Assembly: GCA_937895345.1 (NCBI GenBank)
Contig: CALAWP010000041.1
Span: forward strand, 7,882-71,881
Source: an uncultured Paenibacillus sp.
Lineage (GTDB): Bacteria > Bacillota > Bacilli > Paenibacillales > Paenibacillaceae
Length of the DNA: 64,000 nucleotides
Reading direction: 5' to 3'
Part shown: positions 24,999 through 33,658 of the stretch, one piece after another
Layout: each line of letters opens with the position of its first letter
How positions within the stretch are numbered: position 1 is the first letter of the stretch
The notes under the pieces: model-generated
Told to the model about the DNA's origin: nothing
The model's input: only the letters and a program-made list of their open reading frames with translations
Databases searched by the model: none
Program-made: the position numbers and the translations under genes

Positions 24999-26387
24999 AT
25001 GGATCGGCCGGAAGATATCCTGTATTTGAAGCAATTTGTGAAAGAGCATCCCGACAACCGTATGGGCTGGTATTTGCTGGGGAAGCATTACCGTGATGCC
25101 GGCAAGGAAGGAAAAGCCAACTATTGCTTTATTCGTGCAGGAGATATCTATGAGGCGTATGAGCAGGAAAGCCATCCGCTTGCCGAGCAGCAGCTGGAGC
25201 AATTAAGGGAATGGGGGGCGCGGCACAAGAAAAAAAGGCTTGTCCGAAAGCTTCTATTCATTGCGGTGCCTTTGCTCCTGCTGGCGCTTCTCGTTCCGCT
25301 TAACTTTACGCTGCGCGATTCGGACGAGAAGAACTCTGTTCCGCCGGAAGCGAAGGCGGACACGGATACCGGAGTGCTGATTGTGCCGGCGAAGGAATTG
25401 AAACCGATCGGTTATGCCATGAACCGGGTGGCGGGAGCGGGAAACTATGCGCCGGAGCTGTCGCTTGCGGTTCGGATGGAGGAGGACGGCGGCTGGCAGC
25501 AATGGAACGGGAAGGTTCGCCATTTGTTGTCGATACGGCGTCTCGAAGACGGCAAAAAGCTGGAGACGGTCATGTATGACCGAAATGCCTGTATTTGCGA
25601 GCCCGCAAGCGCGAAGGAGGCCGAGAACCGCTACAACGATTGGAAGAGCAAGCAGGAGCTTCACTGGACGCTGGCCAGCGGCATCTTGCAATATGAGAAG
25701 ATGTACGGCAAGTGGCCGGAGCGGCTCGAGGATTTGATTCGCCCGTATCCGAACAACGTATTGTCCGGAGAAACGGACGGCATGAAGGAGTCGTTTCCTT
25801 ATATATTGAAGAAACTGAAGGAGCAAGCGGCAGCCGGCGGGGCTAATTTATCGGGGTCGTCCGGAACGGCGGATTCTCCGGCCGAATCGCCGGAATTGCG
25901 CGGTCTTCATATCGGCACAAACGGATTTTACGAGCAGGCTTGGAGCAAGCCGCTGGAAATTATAGTGGATGTCGAGAGCCGCCAGCTGATTGTCGTGCAG
26001 AACAAGCTGGTGATCCGCAGCTATCGGGTCGGTCTCGGCGGCGACCGCACGCCGCACGGCAATTTCTATATCAGCGAGAAGGTGAGAGATCCTAACGGCA
26101 CCGACGACGGCATCTTCGGCAGCCGCGGCATGACGTTGTCCAATACGCTGTACGCCATTCACGGAACGAACGAGCCGGACAGCATCGGGAAAGACGATTC
26201 CCTCGGCTGCATTCGGATGAGCAAGGCGGATGTCGAGGAATTGTTCGATCTGGTGCCGCTGGGAACGGCTGTAACGATCAAGAACGGGGCGTTTCCGTTC
26301 GAGCCGAAGCCGCCGGCCGAGCGGTTCAAGCTGCAGCCGAAGGAGAACGAAACCAACCCCGCCAAAGTATATAAGTGGCTGACTTGA
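24999..26387 (+). CDS. L,D-transpeptidase (YkuD domain) with TPR-like N-terminus
   Basis: A 462-residue membrane-anchored cell-wall enzyme. Residues 1-70 look like a short TPR segment (YLKQFVKEHPDNRMGWYLLG), followed by a basic stretch and one membrane helix (about 83-102). The external part ends in a YkuD catalytic domain (about 315-425). The catalytic motif is AIHGTNEPDSIG...SLGCIRM with Cys as nucleophile. It makes or edits peptidoglycan cross-links. ATG 24999 follows a run of G that serves as ribosome site. Confidence 0.9.
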   Translation: MDRPEDILYLKQFVKEHPDNRMGWYLLGKHYRDAGKEGKANYCFIRAGDIYEAYEQESHPLAEQQLEQLREWGARHKKKRLVRKLLFIAVPLLLLALLVPLNFTLRDSDEKNSVPPEAKADTDTGVLIVPAKELKPIGYAMNRVAGAGNYAPELSLAVRMEEDGGWQQWNGKVRHLLSIRRLEDGKKLETVMYDRNACICEPASAKEAENRYNDWKSKQELHWTLASGILQYEKMYGKWPERLEDLIRPYPNNVLSGETDGMKESFPYILKKLKEQAAAGGANLSGSSGTADSPAESPELRGLHIGTNGFYEQAWSKPLEIIVDVESRQLIVVQNKLVIRSYRVGLGGDRTPHGNFYISEKVRDPNGTDDGIFGSRGMTLSNTLYAIHGTNEPDSIGKDDSLGCIRMSKADVEELFDLVPLGTAVTIKNGAFPFEPKPPAERFKLQPKENETNPAKVYKWLT

Positions 26388-26528
26388 TCAGGATGTAAAA
26401 ATAAGCAGCAAAGCAATGGCGACGACCAGTACTCCAAAGATGGAGCCGATCCAGACCAACGCTTTTTTGTTTATTTCTTCCTTGGGCTTGACTTTCATCG
26501 TTGCCGGTTTTCGTTTGGCAGCGCTCAT
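26388..26528 (-). CDS. small single-helix membrane protein, 46 residues
   Basis: Too short for ordinary gene finders. ATG 26528 follows AAAGG. The product has a basic N-terminus (SAAKRKPATMKVKPKEEINKK) and one membrane helix (24-45, WIGSIFGVLVVAIALLL), so an N-in topology is likely. Its stop codon directly abuts the stop of the transpeptidase gene on the other strand. Its function is unknown. Confidence 0.7.
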   Translation of the reverse strand: MSAAKRKPATMKVKPKEEINKKALVWIGSIFGVLVVAIALLLIFTS

Positions 26529-26607
26529 AACCATCAACCTTTCTCTATTCTATTAAAAGTGCATTTGCCTATATTGTAATCGGTTTCCCGAACGACCGCA
26601 ACAATCG

Positions 26608-26654
26608 AACCCCGAAAGCTGGCGCTTCTTGACGGCCGTTAGCTTTTCGGGGTT
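26608..26654. terminator. strong hairpin upstream of pyrD
   Basis: AACCCCGAAAGCT (26608-26620) pairs with AGCTTTTCGGGGTT (26641-26654) with one bulge, plus an inner GGC/GCC pair. It lies between two divergent genes, so it ends no known gene. It could mark a small transcript or an attenuator. Confidence 0.5.
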
Positions 26655-26772
26655 TGTCAGTTAATCTTACATAATGCAAGGGGTGGGGTGAAAGTTGGAT
26701 GCGGCGGCCCTTTTCTTTTGCCCTCAAAAGGGATAAACTGTTCGATAGAGCATAGTAGAGAGAACGGAGTGA

Positions 26773-27876
26773 ATGGCGTTGTTGTATAAGTCGTTGCTTA
26801 AACCTGTATTTTTTCGGATGGATCCCGAAAAGGCCCATCATATCGTCGTGGACGGATTGGCTGCCGGACGCAGCGTCCCCGGCCTTTATCCTTTAATGAA
26901 CGCCATGTACGGCGTCAAACGGGCGCCCGAGCTCGAAATGGAGCTGTTCGGCCTGAAGTTTCCGCATCCTGTCGGCCTGGCCGCCGGCCTGGACAAAAAC
27001 GGGAAAGCGCCGGACGGCTTCTCGAGCATCGGACTCGGCTTTGCCGAAGTCGGAACGGTTACGCCGCTTGGTCAGCCCGGCAATGAGCTGCCGCGTTTGT
27101 TCCGGCTGCCTCCGGACGAGGCGCTGATCAACCGGATGGGCTTCAACAACGAAGGGGCGGACGCGATGGCGTCGTATTTGGACCGCCGCCGAATCCGCCG
27201 GATCCCGATCGCGGTCAATATCGGCAAAAATAAGCTGACGCCCAACGAACAAGCCCATGAGGATTACGAGACATGCATCCGGAAGCTGTACGATTACGGC
27301 GATTTTTTTGTCGTCAACATCAGCTCTCCGAATACGCAAGGCTTGCGCGATCTGCAGCACGGCGACGAGCTTCGCAAGCTGCTGGCGGCGGTGACGAAGG
27401 AGATGGCGCATCAGGCCGAGTCCAGAGGGGCGGCGGTCAAATCCGTTCTCGTCAAAATTGCGCCCGATATGTCGGAAGAGCAGCTGGAGCATACGGTAGC
27501 GACCATCCGGGAAAGCGGCGTGTCGGGCATTATCGCGACCAATACGACGTTGTCCCGAGACGGGCTTACCCATGCGCACCGTTCCGAAACGGGCGGCTTG
27601 AGCGGCAAGCCGCTTACGGAGCGCTCGACGGAGGTGATCCGGTCCGTATATCGGCTCACGGGCGGGCAGCTGCCGATTATTGGATCGGGAGGCATTTTTA
27701 CCGCACAGGATGCATACGATAAAATTCGCGCGGGAGCTTCGCTGGTTGAAATTTATACCGCACTGATCTATAAAGGCCCTGGATTGCTGCGCGAGCTGAC
27801 GGAAGGTTTGAAGACATGCTTGCGCAAGGACGGTTATCGCCATATCGTCGAAGCAATAGGCGCAGATCATCGTTAG
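26773..27876 (+). CDS. pyrD: dihydroorotate dehydrogenase (quinone), class 2
   Basis: A 367-residue FMN enzyme of pyrimidine synthesis that passes electrons to the quinone pool. The N-terminal 40 residues (LYKSLLKPVFFRMDPEKAHH) form the membrane-binding helices of class 2. FMN and substrate motifs are GLAAGLDKNG, NRMGFNNEG, NISSPNTQGLRDLQ with the catalytic Ser, and PIIGSGGI. Many Bacilli use the class 1B PyrD with PyrK inside the pyr operon. Here a lone class 2 gene is followed by relQ, 18 bases on. Confidence 0.95.
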   Translation: MALLYKSLLKPVFFRMDPEKAHHIVVDGLAAGRSVPGLYPLMNAMYGVKRAPELEMELFGLKFPHPVGLAAGLDKNGKAPDGFSSIGLGFAEVGTVTPLGQPGNELPRLFRLPPDEALINRMGFNNEGADAMASYLDRRRIRRIPIAVNIGKNKLTPNEQAHEDYETCIRKLYDYGDFFVVNISSPNTQGLRDLQHGDELRKLLAAVTKEMAHQAESRGAAVKSVLVKIAPDMSEEQLEHTVATIRESGVSGIIATNTTLSRDGLTHAHRSETGGLSGKPLTERSTEVIRSVYRLTGGQLPIIGSGGIFTAQDAYDKIRAGASLVEIYTALIYKGPGLLRELTEGLKTCLRKDGYRHIVEAIGADHR

Positions 27877-27894
27877 TAGCAGGGAGGCGGCCGG

Positions 27895-28698
27895 ATGGAC
27901 GGCAGAGACTGGAACATGTTTTTGCAGCCGTATGAGCAAGCGGTTGAAGAGTTGAAAGTGAAATTCAAGACGATGAGATCGGAACTGAAGCTGAGAGAGG
28001 CCTACGCGCCGATCGAATTCGTAACGGGAAGGGTTAAGCGGATCTCCAGCATATTGGAAAAGGCGAAGCGGCTCGGCGTAGCGGCCGACCAGCTCGATAC
28101 CGGCATTGAGGATATCGCGGGCATTCGGATTATGTGCCAGTTTGTGGACGATATTCATCGCGTGGCGGATCTGATCCGCAACCGGAAGGACCTGAGTCTC
28201 GTGTACGAAAAGGACTATATTACAAATTATAAGGACAGCGGCTACCGCAGCTTCCATATGATTGTGGAATATCCCGTGCAAACGGCGCTCGGGTACAAGA
28301 AGGTGCTCGCCGAAATCCAGATCCGAACGTTGGCGATGAACTTTTGGGCGACGATCGAACATTCGCTCAATTATAAATATAAGGAAAGCTTGCCGGAGGA
28401 AGTGCGCCTGAGGCTGCGGAAAGCGGCCGAAGCGGCTTTCCTGCTGGACACGGAGATGACAAGCATCCGGCAGGAAATATTGGACGCCCAGACGGAATTC
28501 GAGGAACAGTCCAACGTCGTGTCGCGGGTGCTGTCCGGCATTCAAGACTTGTACTTCTACCATCGGGTTAGAGAAGCGGCCCAATACCAGATGAAGTTCA
28601 ACGAGCTGTTCGAGCTGCAGGATTACCAAGGCTTGAACCAGCTTAGCGCGGATATCGGCGCCTCCATCGCCAGAGCCAAGAAGGGCGGCCAATCGTAG
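27895..28698 (+). CDS. relQ: small alarmone synthetase (GTP pyrophosphokinase)
   Basis: A 267-residue single-domain (p)ppGpp synthetase of the RelQ/SasB type. Seen are PIEFVTGRVKRISSI, the RelA-SpoT signature DIAGIRIMCQFVDDIHRVA, SGYRSFHMIVEYP and EIQIRTLAMNFWATIEHSLNYKY. It makes ppGpp or pppGpp from GTP or GDP and ATP; it has no hydrolase or ACT/TGS domain. It is longer than Bacillus SasB (about 211) through a helical tail (200-267). It probably shares a transcript with pyrD. Confidence 0.93.
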   Translation: MDGRDWNMFLQPYEQAVEELKVKFKTMRSELKLREAYAPIEFVTGRVKRISSILEKAKRLGVAADQLDTGIEDIAGIRIMCQFVDDIHRVADLIRNRKDLSLVYEKDYITNYKDSGYRSFHMIVEYPVQTALGYKKVLAEIQIRTLAMNFWATIEHSLNYKYKESLPEEVRLRLRKAAEAAFLLDTEMTSIRQEILDAQTEFEEQSNVVSRVLSGIQDLYFYHRVREAAQYQMKFNELFELQDYQGLNQLSADIGASIARAKKGGQS

Positions 28699-28723
28699 CC
28701 GGCATAGTCGGCTGCTGGCACGT

Positions 28724-28772
28724 AAAAACCTCCGTAACGGCTATGTAAGGCCGCATCGGAGGTTTTTTGGCG
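28724..28772 (+). terminator. terminator of pyrD-relQ
   Basis: AAAACCTCCG pairs with CGGAGGTTTT, with an inner GGC/GCC pair, ending in TTTTTTGG. Confidence 0.85.
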
Positions 28773-28813
28773 TGAATAGAGACACTCAGTTTTTTTGAAG
28801 TTGTAACGAGAAA

Positions 28814-29000
28814 AGTAACGAACATGAGCAAGCTTATTCGCCTCAAAATAGACGATTTGAAATTGTGACGAACTCCAGTGAGCTTAATTGCGCCAAAATG
28901 GCTGACTATAGCCCAAGATCGGAGAAATAGTGCTGCTGCGGTTCGTTGCATTTTCAAAGCAGCGATTTTGGCGTAAATAGTGACGTTAAGGTTCGTTAAA
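28814..29000. repeat. intergenic palindromic repeat element
   Basis: Units of about 50 bases share ACGAAC...GTGAGCTTA...CGCC(T)CAAAAT. Two lie in direct order (from 28816 and from 28867). A third copy is inverted: 28867-28903 matches the reverse complement of 28961-28997 over most of 37 positions, so the whole can fold as an imperfect hairpin. No protein is encoded. The pattern is like multicopy non-coding elements that I recall from Paenibacillus intergenic regions; the copy number cannot be judged here. Confidence 0.65.
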
Positions 29001-29138
29001 GCTGAGCACGTTTATCGTGTAGCGGTATCGATAAGGAGTTGAGACGATGGTTAATAGCCGATTAATGTTCGATGGCATGATAGGCCAAACTTTCAAAAGC
29101 CGCTGCTTGCGGCCATGGCGCCATAACAGGAACGGACG
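29001..29138. other. stretch downstream of repeat, no secure gene
   Basis: AAGGAGTTGAGACG precedes an ATG at 29047 and a 75-codon frame, but this frame runs antisense into the PCYCGC gene and has unlikely composition. I list nothing firm here. Confidence 0.4.
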
Positions 29139-29714
29139 TCAGCCGGCCGAAGGCATTTTCGGTTTGTATTTCGCATCAATGGCTTCCCGGATTTCATCGG
29201 CTGACTTGCCCTGCTTGCTTAAGGCGATCACTTCCTCCATTTCCTTCTTGCACAGTCCGCAGGTCGTACTGTGATCGGTCCAGGTGACGGCGCCGTCGTC
29301 CGCGGGATGCTCCGCCCAATAACAGCGCAGGAGCGAGTCGTGAGGATCGTCCGTTTCGGTGCCTTCCATGCAGCCGCAATAACAGGAGATGCCGCTCATA
29401 ATATGCGCATGGGCGGAAACTTGTCCGTACAGCTCTTTCGTCAAGCTCGTATGCTCGTTCAGAAAGCTCGGCAATTGATCCGCCGCCGCCGTCGTTTCCC
29501 ACAATTCGGAGCCGTGCAGATGCGCGCCGCCGCCGTCATCCGCCAAAGAGCAGGCGGCGAGCAGCGTGACGAACGCAAAGCCGAACAGCAGGGCATAAAA
29601 AATCGACTTGACCGTCCCTTCGCCGCCGTTGCCTGCCGGGGAGGCGGCGGAGGAGAGGGATGCATCGGATGAAAGGCTGCGGGAGTCGTCCGGCATCAAG
29701 CGGTCTTCCGTCAT
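29139..29714 (-). CDS. PCYCGC-motif protein, membrane-anchored
   Basis: A 191-residue protein. A hydrophilic tail (1-35) is followed by a hydrophobic segment ending LLAACSLAD, which looks like a lipobox but sits late for a normal lipoprotein signal. The external part holds the family motif ISCYCGCMEGTETDDPHDSLLRCYW and a late CxxC (TTCGLCKKEME). The cysteines suggest metal binding; no function is proven. Its ATG overlaps the TGA of the thioredoxin gene by four bases, so they are translationally coupled. Confidence 0.85.
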   Translation of the reverse strand: MTEDRLMPDDSRSLSSDASLSSAASPAGNGGEGTVKSIFYALLFGFAFVTLLAACSLADDGGGAHLHGSELWETTAAADQLPSFLNEHTSLTKELYGQVSAHAHIMSGISCYCGCMEGTETDDPHDSLLRCYWAEHPADDGAVTWTDHSTTCGLCKKEMEEVIALSKQGKSADEIREAIDAKYKPKMPSAG

Positions 29715-30232
29715 TGCGCATCAGCTCCCGCGTGCGTCGTCAGAAACGTGCGGTAGTCTTCGATGGTGTTGCCTTCCGTCGTCCCCTCCGCCTGAATGCC
29801 GCCTTCCAAGCGCGCCGCTTCGACGCCGTCCTTGAAGTACAGCAGCGTAGGGGTATAATTGATATTGTATTGCCGCAAACCGGACTCAAACTCTTTCAGG
29901 TTGAACATCGGCAGATCGATGCCCAGCTCCTGGGCAAGCGGCACGAGATGAGGCGTCGTATCCTTGCAGTAAGGGCATGTGGACGAATACATATAGACGA
30001 AGAAGTCTTCCTTGTTTTTGATTTTGTCCTCCAGCGCATCCGGCAGTATAATATTTTGGTAAAGCGGGTCGTCCAGTTGGGCGCGGGTGGCCGGATTCAA
30101 GTCGGAACTGGGCATGCCGTACAGAGGGTTGTCCTTTTCCAAATTGCCGAGCACGAAGATGGAGCCGAACAGAATGGCAACGATCCCGAGGTAAACATAG
30201 ATCATTTTCGATTTGGATTTTTTCTTTTTCAT
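29711..30232 (-). CDS. membrane-anchored thioredoxin-like protein
   Basis: A 173-residue protein. The N-terminus is very basic (MKKKKSKSK), one helix anchors it (10-29), and an external thioredoxin-like domain carries STCPYCKDTTPHL with a CPYC active site and the cis-Pro segment INYTPTLLYF. CPYC is glutaredoxin/DsbA-like, hinting at oxidation or isomerisation rather than strong reduction. The ribosome site is GGAGG. It is coupled to the PCYCGC gene, which is the likely substrate or partner. Confidence 0.88.
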   Translation of the reverse strand: MKKKKSKSKMIYVYLGIVAILFGSIFVLGNLEKDNPLYGMPSSDLNPATRAQLDDPLYQNIILPDALEDKIKNKEDFFVYMYSSTCPYCKDTTPHLVPLAQELGIDLPMFNLKEFESGLRQYNINYTPTLLYFKDGVEAARLEGGIQAEGTTEGNTIEDYRTFLTTHAGADAQ

Positions 30233-30357
30233 AATGGATAAATAACCTCCGAATTGGAATAATGATTGCCGTTCTCGCTTGTTTTTTATTATACACTATA
30301 ATAACGTAAGGTTGTAAATGAGCAGCAGGTACCCATATTTGGCAGGAGGATTCGTTT

Positions 30358-31968
30358 ATGGACAGCGGTTTGCCCGCGATTTTCCTTGAAAAAATGGAAA
30401 AGCTTCTCGGCGGGGAATTTGACGATTTTATGGCATCTTACCGCCAGTCCCGCGCGTACGGCTTAAGAGTCAACCCGCTTAAGCTGACGGTCGGCGAGTG
30501 GCTGGACATAAGCCCGATGAGGGACAGGGTGAGGCCGATTCCTTGGACGAAGGACGGCTTTTATTACGAGGAGGAGGATCGCCCGGGCAGACATCCTCAT
30601 TATAACGCGGGGTTGTATTACATTCAGGAGCCCAGCGCGATGTCGCCCGCCGAGCTTCTCGACGTAAAGCCCGGTCATCGGGTGCTTGACCTGTGCGCGG
30701 CGCCCGGAGGCAAATCGACGCAGTTGGCCGGCAAGCTGCAAGGGCGGGGCGTGCTGGTGACCAACGACAACGCGTTCGAGCGGACGAAGGCGCTGGCCAA
30801 AAACATCGAGCTGGCCGGCGTGCGGAACGCCGTGATTATGAACGAAGAACCCGCGGCGCTGGCCGAAGCGTTCGGGGCATGGTTCGACCGGATCTTGGTG
30901 GATGCGCCGTGCTCCGGCGAAGGGATGTTCCGCAAGGACGAATCGATGGCCGCGGAGTGGGAAAAGCATTCCGTCGACCGATGCTCGGCCATGCAGCGCG
31001 ACATTTTGAGTTACGCGGCGGAAATGGTTGCGCCCGGAGGGAAGCTGGTGTATTCGACATGCACCTTCAATCCGGAGGAAAACGAGATTCAAATCGCGGA
31101 GTTTCTGGCGAAGCGCCCCGACTTTGCCATTGAGCCGATCCGGCACGAATGGGGATGGAGTGCTGGTCGTCCCGACTGGATCGACGGCGATACCGGGCTG
31201 TCCGAGGAGCGGAAAGCGAGCCTGGCGGGCGCGGCGAGGCTGTGGCCGCACAAGCTGGAAGGTGAGGGCCATTTCGCGGTTGTGCTGAAGCGCGAGGGCG
31301 AACCGCGGCCGTTCGGTGACGAGGGCAGCGGGGAAGCGGCCGGGTTATCGGATTCGGCTTCGACTGCATCGGGCACGCTGCGGGCTGCGGCGGAGCCGGA
31401 AGCGAAGGCCGGCATCCATGCGGCCGCAAGCGCCGGATCGAAGCGCCAGGATGCCAGGCCGGGAAGACCGGGCAAACGGGGCGGCGCTTCGGGCGCAAGC
31501 AAGGCGGCGGCGGAAACCGATCCCGTTGAAGCTTGGCTGGCTTTCGCCGCCGCGCAGCTCAGGCTGTCCCCGCCTTATCCCGGCAAGCCCATCGCGTTTG
31601 GCACCCGGGTTTACTTGCAGCCCGACGACGTTCCTCCGCTCGACGGATTGCGCGTCGTCAGAGCCGGATGGCTGGTAGGCGACGCCAAGAAGGGCGGCCG
31701 GTTCGAGCCTTCCCAGCCGCTCGCCATGGGACTTTCGCGCGGCGAGACGCTTCGCTCTATCAGCTGGCCGGCGGATTCGGATGATGTCGCGCGGTACTTA
31801 AGAGGCGAAACGCTGTTTGTGGACGAAAGCGAGCTGTCCGTAACCGAAGGCGCCGATCCGAAAGGTTACGTGCTCGTCTGCGTGGACGGGTATCCGCTCG
31901 GCTGGGGCAAATATGCCGGTGGCATGCTCAAGAACGAACTGTCTGCAGGCTGGAGGAGATTGTTTTGA
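30358..31968 (+). CDS. rsmF: rRNA (cytosine-C5-)-methyltransferase, RsmF family
   Basis: A 536-residue RNA methyltransferase. The SAM loop is DLCAAPGGKST, and the two catalytic Cys lie in DAPCSGEG and YSTCTF. The N-terminus matches RsmF/YebU (LRVNPLKLT, YYIQEPSAMSP) and the C-terminal 130 residues an RNA-binding RsmF_B-type domain (PFDGLRVVRAGWLVG-like). An Ala/Gly/Arg-rich insert (about 325-395) separates them and has no obvious counterpart. ATG 30358 follows GGAGGA. Confidence 0.92.
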   Translation: MDSGLPAIFLEKMEKLLGGEFDDFMASYRQSRAYGLRVNPLKLTVGEWLDISPMRDRVRPIPWTKDGFYYEEEDRPGRHPHYNAGLYYIQEPSAMSPAELLDVKPGHRVLDLCAAPGGKSTQLAGKLQGRGVLVTNDNAFERTKALAKNIELAGVRNAVIMNEEPAALAEAFGAWFDRILVDAPCSGEGMFRKDESMAAEWEKHSVDRCSAMQRDILSYAAEMVAPGGKLVYSTCTFNPEENEIQIAEFLAKRPDFAIEPIRHEWGWSAGRPDWIDGDTGLSEERKASLAGAARLWPHKLEGEGHFAVVLKREGEPRPFGDEGSGEAAGLSDSASTASGTLRAAAEPEAKAGIHAAASAGSKRQDARPGRPGKRGGASGASKAAAETDPVEAWLAFAAAQLRLSPPYPGKPIAFGTRVYLQPDDVPPLDGLRVVRAGWLVGDAKKGGRFEPSQPLAMGLSRGETLRSISWPADSDDVARYLRGETLFVDESELSVTEGADPKGYVLVCVDGYPLGWGKYAGGMLKNELSAGWRRLF

Positions 31969-32717
31969 CGGAAAGGCTGAGAATGGACAAGCTGCTGGCC
32001 CATATGGGGTACGGAACCCGCAGCGAAATAAAAAAAGCGGTAAAGGCCGGCAAGGTGGCCGTTAACGGCAAGACGGTCAAGGACAGCGGCCTGATCGTCG
32101 ATCCGGCGTCCGAGACGGTGACCTACGAAGGGGAGATGGTCGTCTACCGCAGCGAAGTTTATTTGATGCTGAATAAACCTCAAGGCGTCATTTCGGCGAC
32201 GGAAGACGGGCGGGAACGCACGGTTCTTGACTTGCTGAAGCCGGAGGACCGGCTGCTGAAGCCTTTTCCCGTCGGGCGTCTCGACAAGGATACCGTCGGC
32301 TTGCTGCTGCTGACGAACGACGGCGCGCTGGCGCACGAGCTGCTGTCGCCCCGCAAGCATGTGGACAAGACGTACGAGGCGCTTGTCCGGGGCCGGGTGG
32401 GCGACGCGGACAAGGACGCATTTGCTAGAGGGGTCGAGCTTGACGACGGGTATGTGACGCTGCCGGCGGAGCTGAACATCTTGGCTTGCGACGAAGCTGC
32501 GGATGAGGTGCGGACGCGGATTCGGCTGACGATCCGGGAAGGGAAGTTTCATCAGGTTAAGCGCATGTTCGAGGCGGTCGGCAAAAAAGTGCTGACGCTG
32601 AAGCGGGTTTCGATGGGACCGCTCGCGCTCGATCCGGAGCTGGGCGAAGGAGAATACCGCGAATTGACAGAAGAAGAAATCGGCAGGCTTCGCGCGCATC
32701 GAGGCGCAGCAAGATAA
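31965..32717 (+). CDS. pseudouridine synthase, RsuA/RluB family
   Basis: A 250-residue protein. An S4 RNA-binding domain (5-60, RMDKLLAHMGYGTRSEIKKAVKAG) precedes the catalytic domain with GRLDKDTVGLLLLTNDG, whose Asp is the catalytic residue, and the late REGKFHQVKRMF. It modifies a uridine of rRNA, probably 16S U516 (RsuA type). The TTG start overlaps the rsmF stop by four bases (TTGA) with GGAGGAG upstream, so the two rRNA modifiers are coupled. Confidence 0.92.
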   Translation: MTERLRMDKLLAHMGYGTRSEIKKAVKAGKVAVNGKTVKDSGLIVDPASETVTYEGEMVVYRSEVYLMLNKPQGVISATEDGRERTVLDLLKPEDRLLKPFPVGRLDKDTVGLLLLTNDGALAHELLSPRKHVDKTYEALVRGRVGDADKDAFARGVELDDGYVTLPAELNILACDEAADEVRTRIRLTIREGKFHQVKRMFEAVGKKVLTLKRVSMGPLALDPELGEGEYRELTEEEIGRLRAHRGAAR

Positions 32718-32775
32718 CGCATTCGGTACATTACGGTTCGCTAACGAATGCGGGAACAGGAGAGGAGAGCGCGAT

Positions 32776-33576
32776 ATGAAGCTTCAATACGATTTGATTG
32801 CTTTGGATGTGGACGGAACGCTGTTGACGGACGGCCATCAGCTGCTGCCGGAGGTCAAGGAAGCGGTGCGCGAGGCGGCCGAAGGCGGGGCGGAAATTGT
32901 CCTGTGTACGGGGCGCGGTCCGCTTGGCGCGCTGCCCGTGCTGGAATCGCTGGAATTGCAAGGAACGATGATCGTGCATAACGGGGCGGCTGCCGTCCGC
33001 TCCGAAGACCGGGGCGTGCTGTTTCAATACGAGATGGATCCGGAGCCGCTGCTCGCTTTTGTTCAATATTCGAGGGAGCACGGCATTCATTTCGACTTGA
33101 ATACCGCCTTCGAAATGCTGCTCGAAAGCATGTCGGAGGAAGCGCGCAGTATGTATGCCCATCACGGGGTTGAACCGGTTGTGAAATCGTTCGGCGGCAA
33201 GCTGCCGGAGGGACTGGTCAAAATGTCGGTATTCGGGACGATGGAGACGATCGACCGCGTGCAGGCGGATTGGGAGGCTTGGCCGTCTCGACTGGCGATT
33301 ATCCGCAGCGGCGATTTGTTTATCGACGTGCAGCATCCCGAATCGAGCAAGGGCAACGCGCTGCGCCGGCTGGCGGAGAAGCGCGGCATCGACCGCTCCC
33401 GCATTCTGGCGGTCGGCAATTATTACAACGACGTTACGATGCTGCAATATGCGGGCTTTGGCATTGCGATGAGCAATTCGCCCGATCCGGTGAAGAAGGA
33501 AGCAAATGCCGTATCGGAACATAGCAACAATGAGGGCGGCGTCGCCGAGGCGCTGCGCCGTTATGGTTGGAGATAG
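32776..33576 (+). CDS. HAD-superfamily hydrolase, Cof-type
   Basis: A 266-residue phosphatase of the Cof/YkrA subfamily. The nucleophile Asp11 and acid Asp13 are in ALDVDGTLL, motif II is CTGRG and the Lys of motif III is in SSKGNALRRLAE. Motif IV reads AVGNYYNDVTML: the first Asp is replaced by Asn while ND is kept. The large C2-type cap lies at about 85-185. Substrates are probably sugar or cofactor phosphates. ATG 32776 follows GGAGAG. Confidence 0.88.
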   Translation: MKLQYDLIALDVDGTLLTDGHQLLPEVKEAVREAAEGGAEIVLCTGRGPLGALPVLESLELQGTMIVHNGAAAVRSEDRGVLFQYEMDPEPLLAFVQYSREHGIHFDLNTAFEMLLESMSEEARSMYAHHGVEPVVKSFGGKLPEGLVKMSVFGTMETIDRVQADWEAWPSRLAIIRSGDLFIDVQHPESSKGNALRRLAEKRGIDRSRILAVGNYYNDVTMLQYAGFGIAMSNSPDPVKKEANAVSEHSNNEGGVAEALRRYGWR

Positions 33577-33606
33577 CCGTGCCAGAAGCGTCGGCCAACA
33601 AGATAA

Positions 33607-33630
33607 CCGCCAGAGCTAGCGCTCTGGCGG
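33607..33630. repeat. perfect 24-bp palindrome after HAD gene
   Basis: CCGCCAGAGC, a TAGC centre, and GCTCTGGCGG. It lies between convergent genes and probably ends transcription, but no clean T run follows on either strand. Confidence 0.6.
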
Positions 33631-33658
33631 ACGGGTTGCGGCGTAAATCGGTTATTGT

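Noticed and set aside
26893..28692. 599-codon minus-strand frame over pyrD and relQ
   Set aside because: It spans two well-supported genes on the other strand and has shadow-like composition.
29047..29274. 75-codon plus ORF with good ribosome site
   Set aside because: Most of it runs antisense to the PCYCGC gene and the composition is poor; only the ribosome site argues for it.
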